From Bacilli bacterium (GTDB lineage: Bacteria > Bacillota_I > Bacilli_A > RF39 > UBA660), in the NCBI GenBank assembly GCA_017519965.1, contig JAFWRK010000035.1, positions 1 through 60,738 of the forward strand: a DNA stretch of 60,738 bases. The letters are read 5' to 3'. Below are positions 8,822-17,146 of the stretch, in pieces; within the stretch, counting starts at the first letter, position 1; every line of letters starts with the position of its first letter. Below the pieces are notes generated by a model. That model did no database searches, was not told the DNA's origin, and worked only from the letters and a program-made list of their open reading frames with translations. The translations under genes were made by a program, and so were the position numbers.

Positions 8822-8963
8822 CAAGAGTACGACCGAACACCAGATAGAGATATTTACGTATGACAAAATAGACCTCTTCCAGTGTAGATCGTATTATAAA
8901 TTTTCCATCTAGGCAGACTTCCCCTAGCGCTTTTGACCATGTAAAATAAATGGCTGTCATCAT
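8808..8963 (-). CDS. Possible 51-residue protein of unknown function
   Basis: ATG-ATG start behind a good RBS (GAGAGGTGAT, spacing about 7) and 51 codons to TAA; the product begins MMTAIYFTWSKALGEV. I do not recognise it and it has no clear membrane span. Base composition is far richer in G+C (about 40%) than its neighbours, with codons such as CGT, CTG, GGG and GTC that are rare around it. It could therefore be a recently acquired small gene, or the frame may be a chance by-product of a structured RNA. Its last codons overlap RNA element A. Confidence 0.4.
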   Translation of the reverse strand: MMTAIYFTWSKALGEVCLDGKFIIRSTLEEVYFVIRKYLYLVFGRTLGEYV

Positions 8964-9010
8964 AAATATCACCTCTCTTTCTTTTTGTGTTCGTGTTATT
9001 TAAAAGATAT

Positions 9011-9101
9011 AAAAAAGCCACGAACAAAATATTCGTGACTCCGTTAATACGTGTAGGTATTCGCCCAGCACAGCTCGTAAATTAAACTTATGTGCTCTCA
9101 C
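9011..9101 (-). ncRNA. Structured RNA element, copy B (xerD 3' region)
   Basis: The minus-strand order is: GUGAG (9097-9101); stem AGCACA/UGUGCU (9091-9096 with 9067-9072) enclosing an 18-base loop that starts UAA and ends GC; GGG (9064-9066); CCUACACG (9050-9057); CGGAGUCAC (9035-9043); and a terminator hairpin CACGAA/TTCGTG (9019-9037) with T run. Five of six stem pairs differ from copy A and all still pair. It begins 20 bases past the xerD stop, so it is the 3' untranslated region and terminator of xerD or a separate small RNA. Confidence 0.6.
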
Positions 9102-9120
9102 TAACTACAAAATAACACCT

Positions 9121-10035
9121 TTATTTTCTTTTGTCAACATTTTCTCCTTGTCTTGGAAAAGATTTTAAATAAACGCTTCTCAATCGATCATTTGTAACAT
9201 GAGTATATATCTGAGTAGTGCTTAAAGAAGAATGTCCTAATAGTTCTTGAACACTTTTTAAATCTGCACCATTATTTAACATATCTGTAGCGAAAGTATG
9301 TCTAAGTACGTGAGGAGATATATGATGCTTTAAAGCTGCATCACTAACTACCTTATTAACGATATCTTCGACACCTCTACTAGTTAAATCTCCACCATTA
9401 TTATTAATTAACAAACAATTACTTCTTTTACCATTTAATAAAACAGGTCTTACTTCATCTAAATAAATATCTAAATACTTTAATGCATAATCACCAAAGT
9501 ATACAATTCTTTCTTTGCCACCTTTACCATATACTCTAATTTCCTTATTACGTCTATCAATATCATTTACTTTTAAAGAAGTTAATTCTGATACACGAAT
9601 TCCAGTAGCATATAATAATTCAATAATAAACCTATTTCTTAAACCTAAATCCGTATCTAAATCAATCGAATCAAAAATATTTTCTAATTCATCTGGTTGT
9701 AAAAAATTAGGTAACTTTTTTTCTCTTTTAGGATTTCTAATTAATTTAAACTGATTTATTTCTATAATACCTTCCATTACTAAATAAGAATAAAAATGTC
9801 TTAAAGCACTAAGTATTCTAGATACCGTACTATTAGAATAACTTAAACTATCTAAATATTTTAAAAACTCTCTTATTTCATCTTTATTAATAGTTAAATA
9901 ATTATATTTCTTCAACTTAATAAACCCATAATAAATATCTAAATCTCTTTTATAGCTATTTAAGGTCGTTAGAGGATATCTTTTTTCGTTTGATAAATAC
10001 TTCACAAAACTATCAATGTTATGCTCAAAACTCAT
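9121..10035 (-). CDS. xerD: Tyrosine recombinase XerC/XerD
   Basis: 304 residues from the start chosen at 10035 (ATG behind AGAGGTGG; the upstream GTG lies inside that RBS). The N-terminal SAM-like DNA-binding domain (about 1-95) is followed by the catalytic domain with R147 in ATGIRVSELT, a lysine in GKGGKERI (about 171-174), H242 and R245 in SPHVLRH, H268 in LLGHSS and the nucleophile Y277 in IYTHV. It resolves chromosome dimers at dif with a partner recombinase. Length and single-copy housekeeping context argue against a phage integrase. XerC and XerD cannot be told apart with certainty here. Confidence 0.88.
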   Translation of the reverse strand: MSFEHNIDSFVKYLSNEKRYPLTTLNSYKRDLDIYYGFIKLKKYNYLTINKDEIREFLKYLDSLSYSNSTVSRILSALRHFYSYLVMEGIIEINQFKLIRNPKREKKLPNFLQPDELENIFDSIDLDTDLGLRNRFIIELLYATGIRVSELTSLKVNDIDRRNKEIRVYGKGGKERIVYFGDYALKYLDIYLDEVRPVLLNGKRSNCLLINNNGGDLTSRGVEDIVNKVVSDAALKHHISPHVLRHTFATDMLNNGADLKSVQELLGHSSLSTTQIYTHVTNDRLRSVYLKSFPRQGENVDKRK

Positions 10036-10060
10036 TAAAACCACCTCTAATCATATAATT

Positions 10061-10066
10061 ATTATA
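10061..10066 (-). promoter_or_regulatory. -10 element of xerD
   Basis: GGTATAAT on the minus strand, 26 bases from the start codon, downstream of the terminator of the preceding gene. No clear -35. Confidence 0.55.
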
Positions 10067-10074
10067 CCACAAAT

Positions 10075-10100
10075 AAAAAAGTCATTTCTTTAAATGACTT
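10075..10100 (-). terminator. Terminator after the 10082-10588 gene
   Basis: Nine-base stem AAGTCATTT/AAATGACTT, four-base loop, then six T residues on the minus strand. It overlaps the last codons of the gene. Confidence 0.85.
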
Positions 10101-10588
10101 TCTTCAACCTCTAATGGAATAATTCCCATTCTTAATAATTGATCTTTAGTATAATCAGCATAACCCATTTCTCTTATTTCTTCTGCATATAAGAAACATT
10201 CTTGAGTTTCATATTGATCTTCACTAACAATAATATCTCTAGCTAATTCTCTAACTTCTTTTCTAGCAATAACTTCTCTAGCTTTCTTAGCTGTTTCTGG
10301 TGCTTCACTAACTTTAGTAACTCTTTTTCTAGCTAAGCCAAGTTCTCTTCTTAAATCAGCTAATTCATTATAATTTAATAATCTTAAATCTTGATCAGAC
10401 ATGGTTCTTTCTTCTGGATGTTCTTTAAAATATCTAAATATTTCTTTGTAATACATATCTATAGACGTAAAAATTCTCGCTCTCATTGCACATAACTGAT
10501 TATATGTTTTACCTTCAAAATCTTTATCAGTATAATGAGTAACAGCTTTAATATCACAAATAACTTCTTCTTTAGTTGCTCTAATCAT
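10082..10588 (-). CDS. Unknown protein, helical
   Basis: 168 residues, not recognised. The sequence is rich in charged residues and predicted helical, with arginine-rich stretches (RRELGLARKR; ARKEVRELAR) and no membrane segment or signal peptide, so it is probably cytosolic and may bind nucleic acid or a partner protein. The ATG at 10588 is chosen because GGTGATAG stands 7 bases before it; the frame is open upstream to a TTG. It follows another unknown gene by 12 bases and probably shares its promoter. Confidence 0.6.
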   Translation of the reverse strand: MIRATKEEVICDIKAVTHYTDKDFEGKTYNQLCAMRARIFTSIDMYYKEIFRYFKEHPEERTMSDQDLRLLNYNELADLRRELGLARKRVTKVSEAPETAKKAREVIARKEVRELARDIIVSEDQYETQECFLYAEEIREMGYADYTKDQLLRMGIIPLEVEESHLKK

Positions 10589-10600
10589 ATCTATCACCAA

Positions 10601-11215
10601 TTATATTGTATCATTATTATTTATTTTGTAAACCTTAGAACTACCATTATTTTGCTTTCCAGTAACTTCATTCATAACTCTAGTACTAACCATAGCTCTT
10701 AATTTTCTTTTTTCTTCATAATCCATAGTTTTAAAAGGTTCTAATGCTCTACGAAGATATTCATCACCATTTAATCTAAATGATTCAATATTCTTTAAAA
10801 TCATATAGAATTGTTTAGAAGCATTAGAAGTAAAACCCTTACCGAATAAAGTACATACATTATTAATAAATACTTTATCACCAGATCTAAATGCTAAATA
10901 ATCAAGGAATTCATCTTCTTTCATCACATGACTATCTATAAAAATAGGTCCTTCTTTCAATTCTCTCCATTTACCTTTTTCATAAAATATAATAGCAAAT
11001 TCAATAAATCTATCATCTAAATCAACTAAACCTAAATTTAAAGCTTCTTGAATAAGTTCATAATCTTCATAACAAGATGTAAAAGCATCAATACCAAGTA
11101 AAGAATTTAAGTCTTGTCCTTTATATATAGAAGATTTAAACCACTCTAAAGGAAGATAATCATTTTTACCTCTTTTAATAACTAATAAATAATTTTTTCT
11201 ATTATTATCTTCCAT
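10601..11215 (-). CDS. Unknown protein
   Basis: 204 residues from the ATG at 11215, which has RBS AAGGAGA; an in-frame ATG 14 codons upstream lacks one. It is mixed alpha/beta, soluble, with no motif I recognise. The middle holds an acidic stretch around YEDYELIQEALNLGLVDLDD. It forms an operon with the helical protein downstream and is divergent from rpsT. Confidence 0.6.
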   Translation of the reverse strand: MEDNNRKNYLLVIKRGKNDYLPLEWFKSSIYKGQDLNSLLGIDAFTSCYEDYELIQEALNLGLVDLDDRFIEFAIIFYEKGKWRELKEGPIFIDSHVMKEDEFLDYLAFRSGDKVFINNVCTLFGKGFTSNASKQFYMILKNIESFRLNGDEYLRRALEPFKTMDYEEKRKLRAMVSTRVMNEVTGKQNNGSSKVYKINNNDTI

Positions 11216-11237
11216 ATAAATTCTCCTTAAGGGGAAG

Positions 11238-11267
11238 ATTATAGCACAATTAAACACACGAAGTCAA
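11238..11267 (-). promoter_or_regulatory. Promoter of the 11215-10082 operon
   Basis: -35 TTGACT (11262-11267) and -10 TATAAT (11238-11243), spacing 18, on the minus strand. Confidence 0.75.
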
Positions 11268-11295
11268 ATAAGAAAATACAAAATATAATAAATAC

Positions 11296-11324
11296 TTGCA
11301 AATAAAAACAAACTTTAGTATAAT
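11296..11324 (+). promoter_or_regulatory. Promoter of rpsT
   Basis: -35 TTGCAA (11296-11301), 17-base spacer, -10 TATAAT (11319-11324). It drives a short leader of about 27 bases that carries the RBS GGAAGGAG. Confidence 0.85.
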
Positions 11325-11357
11325 CTTAGTTGTATTCAAGGGAAGGAGCGACGAAGA

Positions 11358-11621
11358 ATGGCTAATATTAAAAGTTCTAAAAAAGGAATTAAAGTTATAG
11401 CTAAAAAAACTGAAGCTAATCATGATTACAAAGCTAGAGTTAAAAATACTATAAAAGAATGTGAAAAAGCTATAGCTGCTAAAGATACAAACGCTGCTAC
11501 TGAAGCTGTTAAAAAAGTACAAAAGAACATTGATAAAGCTGTTAGCAAAGGTGTTATGAAAAAGAACACTGCTGATAGAGAAAAATCAAGATTAAATAAA
11601 AAAGTAAAAGATATGAAGTAA
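11358..11621 (+). CDS. rpsT: 30S ribosomal protein S20
   Basis: 87 residues, the usual S20 length, lysine-rich, with MANIKSSKKGIKVIAKK at the N-terminus and the alanine/lysine helical body of the family. It binds 16S rRNA early in 30S assembly. It is one of only four plus-strand genes in the window, lies alone with its own strong promoter and terminator, and is divergent from the unknown gene pair. RBS GGAAGGAG is 12 bases from the ATG. Confidence 0.95.
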   Translation: MANIKSSKKGIKVIAKKTEANHDYKARVKNTIKECEKAIAAKDTNAATEAVKKVQKNIDKAVSKGVMKKNTADREKSRLNKKVKDMK

Positions 11622-11637
11622 TTTACTTCATTTTTTT
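11615..11637 (+). terminator. Terminator of rpsT
   Basis: Hairpin GAAGTAA/TTACTTC overlapping the stop codon, followed by seven T residues. Confidence 0.85.
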
Positions 11638-11649
11638 ATTGCCATAATA

Positions 11650-11658
11650 TGATATAAT
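11650..11658 (+). promoter_or_regulatory. Extended -10 promoter of the transglutaminase-like gene
   Basis: TGATATAAT (TG-N-TATAAT) directly after the rpsT terminator. Only about 15 bases separate it from the ATG, so the leader is very short. Confidence 0.65.
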
Positions 11659-11673
11659 ATTTCTGGTGATGAT

Positions 11674-12609
11674 ATGACAAAAATAAAAAAAATTATATCA
11701 TTTGTAATATCAATAGCTGTTATCATCTTTATTCTTATAAATTATAATAAAATTCAAAGCAAATTTAGTGAATACATAAATAATTTAAAAGAAGATCGAA
11801 CAGTTAAAATATTACCTGGTAATGAATATACAAGAAATTATGAATATAAATATCTATCTAATAGTAAAGATTATGTTCCCTACTCTAACGAAGATTTAAT
11901 AAATATCGTTTATGGAGTATTAAATCAAGGTTGGGATGAATTTACATTCTACTGTCCAAGGAAATATGAAGATTGTATCGAAGATGTTAGAAAATTAAGT
12001 AATAATGATGAATACCTATCCCATATAAATAACTATGTAAATCCATATAATAGTTATTCGTCATTAAAAACTATTTATGATGATACCGGAATGGTTACAT
12101 TAGAAGTAAATCATTTATATACAAAAGAAGAAATTGAAAAAGATAATAAAGTAATTGACGAAATAATAAAAAATAACATTAAAGAAGGTATGACTGATAC
12201 CGAAAAAATAAGAGCAATCCATGATTATATTATAAATAATACAAAATATGATACAAAAAGAGCTGAGAAAAAAGATTCACCATATGATTCAGCTAGAATC
12301 CAAGGTTTATTATTTGAACACTTCGCTACTTGTAGTGGTTACTCAGATACTATGGCAGTTATCTTAGATAAATTAAATATACCTAATTATAAAGTATCAT
12401 CTGATAATCATGTTTGGAATGCCGTATATATTGATGGTAAATGGCGACATCTAGATTTAACTTGGGATGACCCAGTAAATTCCACTGGACCAGATACTTT
12501 AGAATATAATTATTTCTTAATTGATACAGATAAATTATTAGATATTGATAAAAAAAATCAACATGTATTTAATCAAGATGTCTATTTAGAATTTAAAAAA
12601 GAAGCATAA
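11674..12609 (+). CDS. Membrane-anchored transglutaminase-like protein
   Basis: 311 residues. One N-terminal membrane segment (about 6-24) anchors an external domain. The transglutaminase/cysteine-protease core shows the Cys-His-Asp triad: Cys in ATCSGYSDTM, His in NHVWNAVYIDG and Asp in WRHLDLTWDDP. The spacing matches PF01841 proteins, which in bacteria act as cysteine proteases, peptidases or crosslinkers. A separate cysteine pair lies in YCPRKYEDC. RBS GGTGATGAT. Substrate unknown. It is transcribed opposite to its neighbour and shares a bidirectional terminator with it. Confidence 0.82.
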   Translation: MTKIKKIISFVISIAVIIFILINYNKIQSKFSEYINNLKEDRTVKILPGNEYTRNYEYKYLSNSKDYVPYSNEDLINIVYGVLNQGWDEFTFYCPRKYEDCIEDVRKLSNNDEYLSHINNYVNPYNSYSSLKTIYDDTGMVTLEVNHLYTKEEIEKDNKVIDEIIKNNIKEGMTDTEKIRAIHDYIINNTKYDTKRAEKKDSPYDSARIQGLLFEHFATCSGYSDTMAVILDKLNIPNYKVSSDNHVWNAVYIDGKWRHLDLTWDDPVNSTGPDTLEYNYFLIDTDKLLDIDKKNQHVFNQDVYLEFKKEA

Positions 12610-12621
12610 TGCTTCTTTTTT
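12601..12621. terminator. Bidirectional terminator
   Basis: GAAGCAT/ATGCTTC hairpin spanning the stop codon, followed by a run of seven T on the plus strand. On the minus strand it could also serve the converging ABC permease gene, but the A run there is shorter. Confidence 0.75.
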
Positions 12622-13763
12622 TAGTTACTAAATAATATTTTTTCGCTATTATATAATTTAATTATTAGTTTAACAATAGCTACTGTATAAACAATTGTTG
12701 AACCAAATGTAATTAATAAATTAGTCATTTCCATTTTACCTATTAATAAATCATTAATAATTTGAACATAATTACAAATAGGAATTAAATAGAATGAATT
12801 AGTAATATTAATATTTAATAAAGTGATAAATATTGGAAAAATACCTATCATATTTATCAAAGATATCTTACCTTGTGCTTCCTTATATGATTTAGCAAAT
12901 GCTGTTAAATACATTGCAATTCCTGAAATAAATACACTAGCTAAGAAACAAGTTACTAATGATCCTATTACAGAATATAGATTTACATTTAAACTTACTC
13001 CTTCAAAAGTTTTAAATGTCTTAGTTCCAAAATAGAAACTTAAAGTCATTAAAGCAAAACTAATTAACGAAGCAATAAATCCAACAATAACAGAAGATGC
13101 ATATTTACCAGTAATTAATTCACCTTTTTCAATCGGGAAAGTTAAAATTGTTTCTAAAGTACCATTTTCTTTTTCTGTAGCAGTAGTAAGTATTGCCATA
13201 TTACTTGCAGAAATACAAATAGCTAAAATAGTATATGTTAATGATACAGATAATAAAACAGTAGTCATATAATTACGCGTTTCTAAAGATTTAGTATCAT
13301 AACTTATTTGATTATAAGCTTCTTCTACATTTATTCCTTTTTCAACTAAATACTCAGAAGTTAAATAATTATTATATGCTTCTAAATAAGCTACTATCAT
13401 TTCCGAACTAACCATACCCTCAGTACTTGATTCATCATAATAAATAGTATATTTTTTACCATCTTGTGTTACATAACCACTAATTTCTTTATCTTTAAAA
13501 GCCCTATTCATAGCATCTTCAGAATCATAAATATTATATTCCATCTTCATTTCTTTTAAAATGGCTTTTTCTGGTTCAGATAATGAATAATTAACACCAA
13601 TTGTTCCACTTACAGCATCTTCATCAAGATTATCTCCCATAGTACCATAAAGTAATACCATACAAGGAATTAAAATTGGATAAATAAACATTGATATAAC
13701 TGTTTTTTTATCTCTAAAAATACTTCTTAATTCTTTTTTTATTGTAATTAATATATTTCTCAT
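12621..13763 (-). CDS. ABC-2 type permease, NatB-like
   Basis: 380 residues from the ATG at 13763, placed after a full AAGGAGGG site; the open frame upstream lacks one. An N-terminal membrane segment (about 20-40) and a large external domain (about 45-170) are followed by five more spans, the NatB/YhaP-type layout. Together with the ATPase upstream it forms an exporter for an unknown substrate; in Bacillus NatAB moves sodium, but many homologues do not. One base separates it from the ATPase stop. Confidence 0.8.
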   Translation of the reverse strand: MRNILITIKKELRSIFRDKKTVISMFIYPILIPCMVLLYGTMGDNLDEDAVSGTIGVNYSLSEPEKAILKEMKMEYNIYDSEDAMNRAFKDKEISGYVTQDGKKYTIYYDESSTEGMVSSEMIVAYLEAYNNYLTSEYLVEKGINVEEAYNQISYDTKSLETRNYMTTVLLSVSLTYTILAICISASNMAILTTATEKENGTLETILTFPIEKGELITGKYASSVIVGFIASLISFALMTLSFYFGTKTFKTFEGVSLNVNLYSVIGSLVTCFLASVFISGIAMYLTAFAKSYKEAQGKISLINMIGIFPIFITLLNINITNSFYLIPICNYVQIINDLLIGKMEMTNLLITFGSTIVYTVAIVKLIIKLYNSEKILFSN

Positions 13764-13764
13764 C

Positions 13765-14511
13765 TTATCCCTCCTTGATAATCTTAAAGAAAGCATCTCT
13801 TAAATTAGTCGTATTAGTTTTCTTAATAATTTCATTAGGAGTACCATAATCAACTACTTTTCCTTCATGAATTAAAAGAACTTTATCACAAATATTTTCT
13901 GCTTCTTCCATATAATGCGTAGAATAAATAATAGTTTTATTATTCTTCTTTTCTTCTTTAATAAAATCTAATATAACTTTACTAGCCAAAATATCTAATC
14001 CACTAGTAGCTTCATCAAAGATATATATTTTTGGATTATGTAAGCATGTTCTTGCAATATTAACTTTTTGTAATTGACCAGTAGATAAACTACCTATTCT
14101 TTGATGTAATATTTTATCTATATCAAATTTATTTTTTAATTCGACAATCTTATTTTCAATCTCTTCGTATTCCATACCATAGTACTCACCACACATTTTA
14201 AATAACTCATAAGGCGATAAGTCTTTATATAAATGAGTATTACCAGATAAATAAGATATTTCTTTTTTAATTTTTACACTATCTTTTTTATAAGTCATAT
14301 CATCAACTTTAATAGTCCCATCATCTGGTGTAAGTAAGCCAGCCAACATTCTTAGTAAAGTTGTTTTACCAGCTCCATTAGGTCCTAAAATACCTAATAT
14401 TTCACCATCAACTGCTTTAAATGAAATATCTTGATCAGCATAAAAAACTTCTTTTTTACCTCTAGATATTTCTTTAGTAAATTTTTTAGAAACACTATCT
14501 ACTTCTATCAT
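13765..14511 (-). CDS. ABC transporter ATPase, NatA-like
   Basis: 248 residues from the ATG at 14511 (RBS GGAGG, spacing 7). Walker A GPNGAGKTT, signature LSTGQLQKV, Walker B KIYIFDEATSGLD and the switch histidine in YSTHYME are all present. It energises the NatB-like permease. The start overlaps the end of miaA by 17 bases, so the pair is transcribed with miaA-mutL-yqeH-yqeG. Confidence 0.88.
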   Translation of the reverse strand: MIEVDSVSKKFTKEISRGKKEVFYADQDISFKAVDGEILGILGPNGAGKTTLLRMLAGLLTPDDGTIKVDDMTYKKDSVKIKKEISYLSGNTHLYKDLSPYELFKMCGEYYGMEYEEIENKIVELKNKFDIDKILHQRIGSLSTGQLQKVNIARTCLHNPKIYIFDEATSGLDILASKVILDFIKEEKKNNKTIIYSTHYMEEAENICDKVLLIHEGKVVDYGTPNEIIKKTNTTNLRDAFFKIIKEG

Positions 14512-15364
14512 AATTTTCCTCCACATATTTTATGACATCTTTTATTGTATTATCAAAGCAATTAAAGTCAACATCAAACCATTTAACATCTAATTGATTA
14601 TTAAAGAAAGTATATTGTCTTTTTGCATATCTACGAGAATTTTGCTTTATCTTATTTAAAGCCTCTTCCAAAGATACTTTATTATCAAAATAATCATATA
14701 ATTCCTTATAACCAATACCACCCATTAATGGCTTACTATAAACTTTATTATTATAAAAATTCTTAACTTCATCCAATAAACCATTTTCAACCATAATATC
14801 TACTCTTTTATTAATTCGATCATATAATATTTCTCTATCAGTAGTTAATCCAATTAATAAATGATCATATAATTTAACTGGTTCAACACGTTCTGTTAAT
14901 TCCTTATTTAAGAATCTTTCCATTCTAACTCTATTATTTGGATGAATCTTACTATTTTTATCTTTTTCTAAGACTTTCTTATATAATTCTTCATTACTAT
15001 AAGCACTATAATCAGTTCTACTACCAGTTTCTTCATTAAAACGATAATCATATAAAGCCGCTTTAAGATACAAACCAGTACCACCTACAATAATAATATT
15101 TCGCTCTTTATATTTTTCCAATAACTCGCGACAATCTTTTTGATAATCATAAACAGTATATTCCTCATTAACATCTCTAATATCAAATAAGAAATGAGGA
15201 ATACCTTCTTTTTCTTCTTCTGTAACTTTAGCTGTCCCTATATTTAAGTCTTTATATACTTGCATAGCATCGCAATTAATAATAATAGCATTATACTTTT
15301 TAGCTAAAGCAACAGACAGTTTTGTTTTACCAACACCAGTTGGTCCAACAATTCCAATTATCAT
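14495..15364 (-). CDS. miaA: tRNA dimethylallyltransferase
   Basis: Adds a dimethylallyl group to A37 of tRNAs reading UNN codons. 289 residues with the P-loop GPTGVGKT (about 7-14), the DMAPP/tRNA motif INCDAMQVYKDLNIGTAK and the GGTGLY motif, all standard. RBS AGGGTG. It lies 9 bases after mutL in one operon with yqeG-yqeH-mutL; mutL-miaA adjacency is common in bacteria. Confidence 0.96.
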   Translation of the reverse strand: MIIGIVGPTGVGKTKLSVALAKKYNAIIINCDAMQVYKDLNIGTAKVTEEEKEGIPHFLFDIRDVNEEYTVYDYQKDCRELLEKYKERNIIIVGGTGLYLKAALYDYRFNEETGSRTDYSAYSNEELYKKVLEKDKNSKIHPNNRVRMERFLNKELTERVEPVKLYDHLLIGLTTDREILYDRINKRVDIMVENGLLDEVKNFYNNKVYSKPLMGGIGYKELYDYFDNKVSLEEALNKIKQNSRRYAKRQYTFFNNQLDVKWFDVDFNCFDNTIKDVIKYVEENYDRSR

Positions 15365-15373
15365 AATATCACC

Positions 15374-17137
15374 CTAATTCATTACTCTTTTAAACATTCT
15401 TTCCAATTCATAATTGCTGAACTTAACAATTGCTGGTCTACCATGAGCACAATTATAAGGATTACGACATTTGACTAATTCAGATATAATTTCTTCCATA
15501 GCTTCTTGTGATAATCTTGTATTTGCTCTAACACTCATTTTACAAGCAATTGTAGCAATAACTTTATTATTAAATCTAACTCTATCAAAATCTTTACCTA
15601 ACATGATTATTTCATCAAAGATATTTCTAATTACTTCTTCTTCATATCCTTCCTTTAACCAAGTAGGATGACTATTAATTTTAAATGTATTAATTCCAAA
15701 TTCTTCTAACTTAAATCCCATATCTTCTAAAACATCAATATGTTCTTTAATAAGTAAGAAATCACTACTATTTAATTCGATTGTTATAGGAATTAAACAA
15801 TCAGTAACTGTTATCTCTTTACTTTTAAAACTATCTTCTACTATTTCATAGTTAACTCTTTCTTTAGCAGCATGTTGATCAATTAAATACATACCTTCAT
15901 CATTTTGACAAACTATATAAGTTCCTAATACTTGACCAATAACTTGTAAATCCAATAACTTCATCTCTGGATTTAAAACTCTATTAGCAATACTTTTAAA
16001 AGGAGTAGTTTTTTCTTTAACTGTATTATCAGTAAATAAATTTAATTCTACTTGTTCTCCTTCTTCATCTTTTTCTTTTTTAGGTTCTTCTTTTACCATA
16101 GCTTTAGGTAATTCAATTTCAATTTTTTCTTCCTTTAAAGCATTAGGAATCAATAATTCTTTCTGTAATTTATCACCAATAGTTTTAACAATAAGTTCAT
16201 ATAATTCATTTACCTTACTTAACTTAATATCTTGCTTAGTTGGATGGATATTAACGTCAATTAAAGTAGGATCAGTATAAAACTTTAAAACAACTATAGG
16301 AAATTTAATATCAGGTTTATATCTAAAATAAGCATCATTAATAGCTCTATTTAAATCATTATTTTTAACAACTCTACCATTAGCAATTGTTATCATATGA
16401 TTACGATTAGATTTTAAGACTTCTGGCTTACAAATATAACCTTCTATGTCATAATCATCATTACTAGCTTTTACTTCCATCATATTGCTAGAAACGCTTA
16501 ATCCATATATCTCATGAATTGTTTTAAGTAAATTATTAGATCCACTTGTTTTAACTAATGTTTTACCATTATTAGTTAAAGTAAATTTAATCTCTGGGTA
16601 AGAAAAAGATAATTTTTCTATATAAGAAACTGATTGTGACAATTCATATTGTTCACTTTTTAAATACTTTAATCTAGCAGGTGTATTATAAAATAAATTA
16701 CTAACAGTAATAATTGTTCCTTTACGAGCATTACTAGGTTCATCTACTTCTAATTTACCACCTTTAATATGAATATGAGTTCCAACATCACTACTACATG
16801 TAATTAAATCAACTTCAGATACTGATGCAATAGATGGTAAAGCTTCACCTCTAAACCCTAATGTATTTATAAAGAATAAATCATCTTCTCTAATTAATTT
16901 GCTAGTAGCATGTCTAGAAAATGAAATTATAGCATCTTCATGTTCCATACCACTACCATCATCAGTTACTTTAATCTCTTTTAAACCACCATTAACTAAA
17001 TCTACTACAATATTTGTAGCTCCTGCATCAATAGAGTTTTCCACTAATTCTTTTACTACTGAAGCACATTTTTCAACTACTTCACCAGCAGCAATCTTAT
17101 TAGCTAAATTTTCACTCATTACTTTTATTTTGCTCAT
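15374..17137 (-). CDS. mutL: DNA mismatch repair protein MutL with endonuclease motif
   Basis: 587 residues from the ATG at 17137 (RBS AGGTGG; the GTG three codons upstream is part of that RBS). The N-terminal GHKL ATPase has IAAGEVV, the metal-binding helix ELVENSIDAGAT, DDGSGM and FRGEAL. The C-terminal domain has the metal-binding endonuclease motif DQHAAKERVNYE, plus ACKMSVR and CAHGRP. This is therefore the nicking type of MutL found where MutH is absent. No mutS is adjacent. Confidence 0.95.
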   Translation of the reverse strand: MSKIKVMSENLANKIAAGEVVEKCASVVKELVENSIDAGATNIVVDLVNGGLKEIKVTDDGSGMEHEDAIISFSRHATSKLIREDDLFFINTLGFRGEALPSIASVSEVDLITCSSDVGTHIHIKGGKLEVDEPSNARKGTIITVSNLFYNTPARLKYLKSEQYELSQSVSYIEKLSFSYPEIKFTLTNNGKTLVKTSGSNNLLKTIHEIYGLSVSSNMMEVKASNDDYDIEGYICKPEVLKSNRNHMITIANGRVVKNNDLNRAINDAYFRYKPDIKFPIVVLKFYTDPTLIDVNIHPTKQDIKLSKVNELYELIVKTIGDKLQKELLIPNALKEEKIEIELPKAMVKEEPKKEKDEEGEQVELNLFTDNTVKEKTTPFKSIANRVLNPEMKLLDLQVIGQVLGTYIVCQNDEGMYLIDQHAAKERVNYEIVEDSFKSKEITVTDCLIPITIELNSSDFLLIKEHIDVLEDMGFKLEEFGINTFKINSHPTWLKEGYEEEVIRNIFDEIIMLGKDFDRVRFNNKVIATIACKMSVRANTRLSQEAMEEIISELVKCRNPYNCAHGRPAIVKFSNYELERMFKRVMN

Positions 17138-17146
17138 AAAAACCAC

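Noticed and set aside
8735..9101. CRISPR or tracrRNA-like origin of the repeated element
   Set aside because: Only two copies, 280 bases apart, without spacers, Cas genes or an anti-repeat.
9121..10035. xerD plus nearby hairpins as an integron or phage integrase with attachment sites
   Set aside because: The recombinase is a standard 304-residue XerC/D in a housekeeping context. The hairpins are followed by T runs and share blocks that fit an RNA better than attC or att cores, and no cassettes or phage genes follow.
11250..11522. 90-codon minus-strand frame opposite rpsT
   Set aside because: Antisense shadow of a clear ribosomal protein gene; Phe/Ser-rich product typical of the complement of Lys-rich coding sequence.
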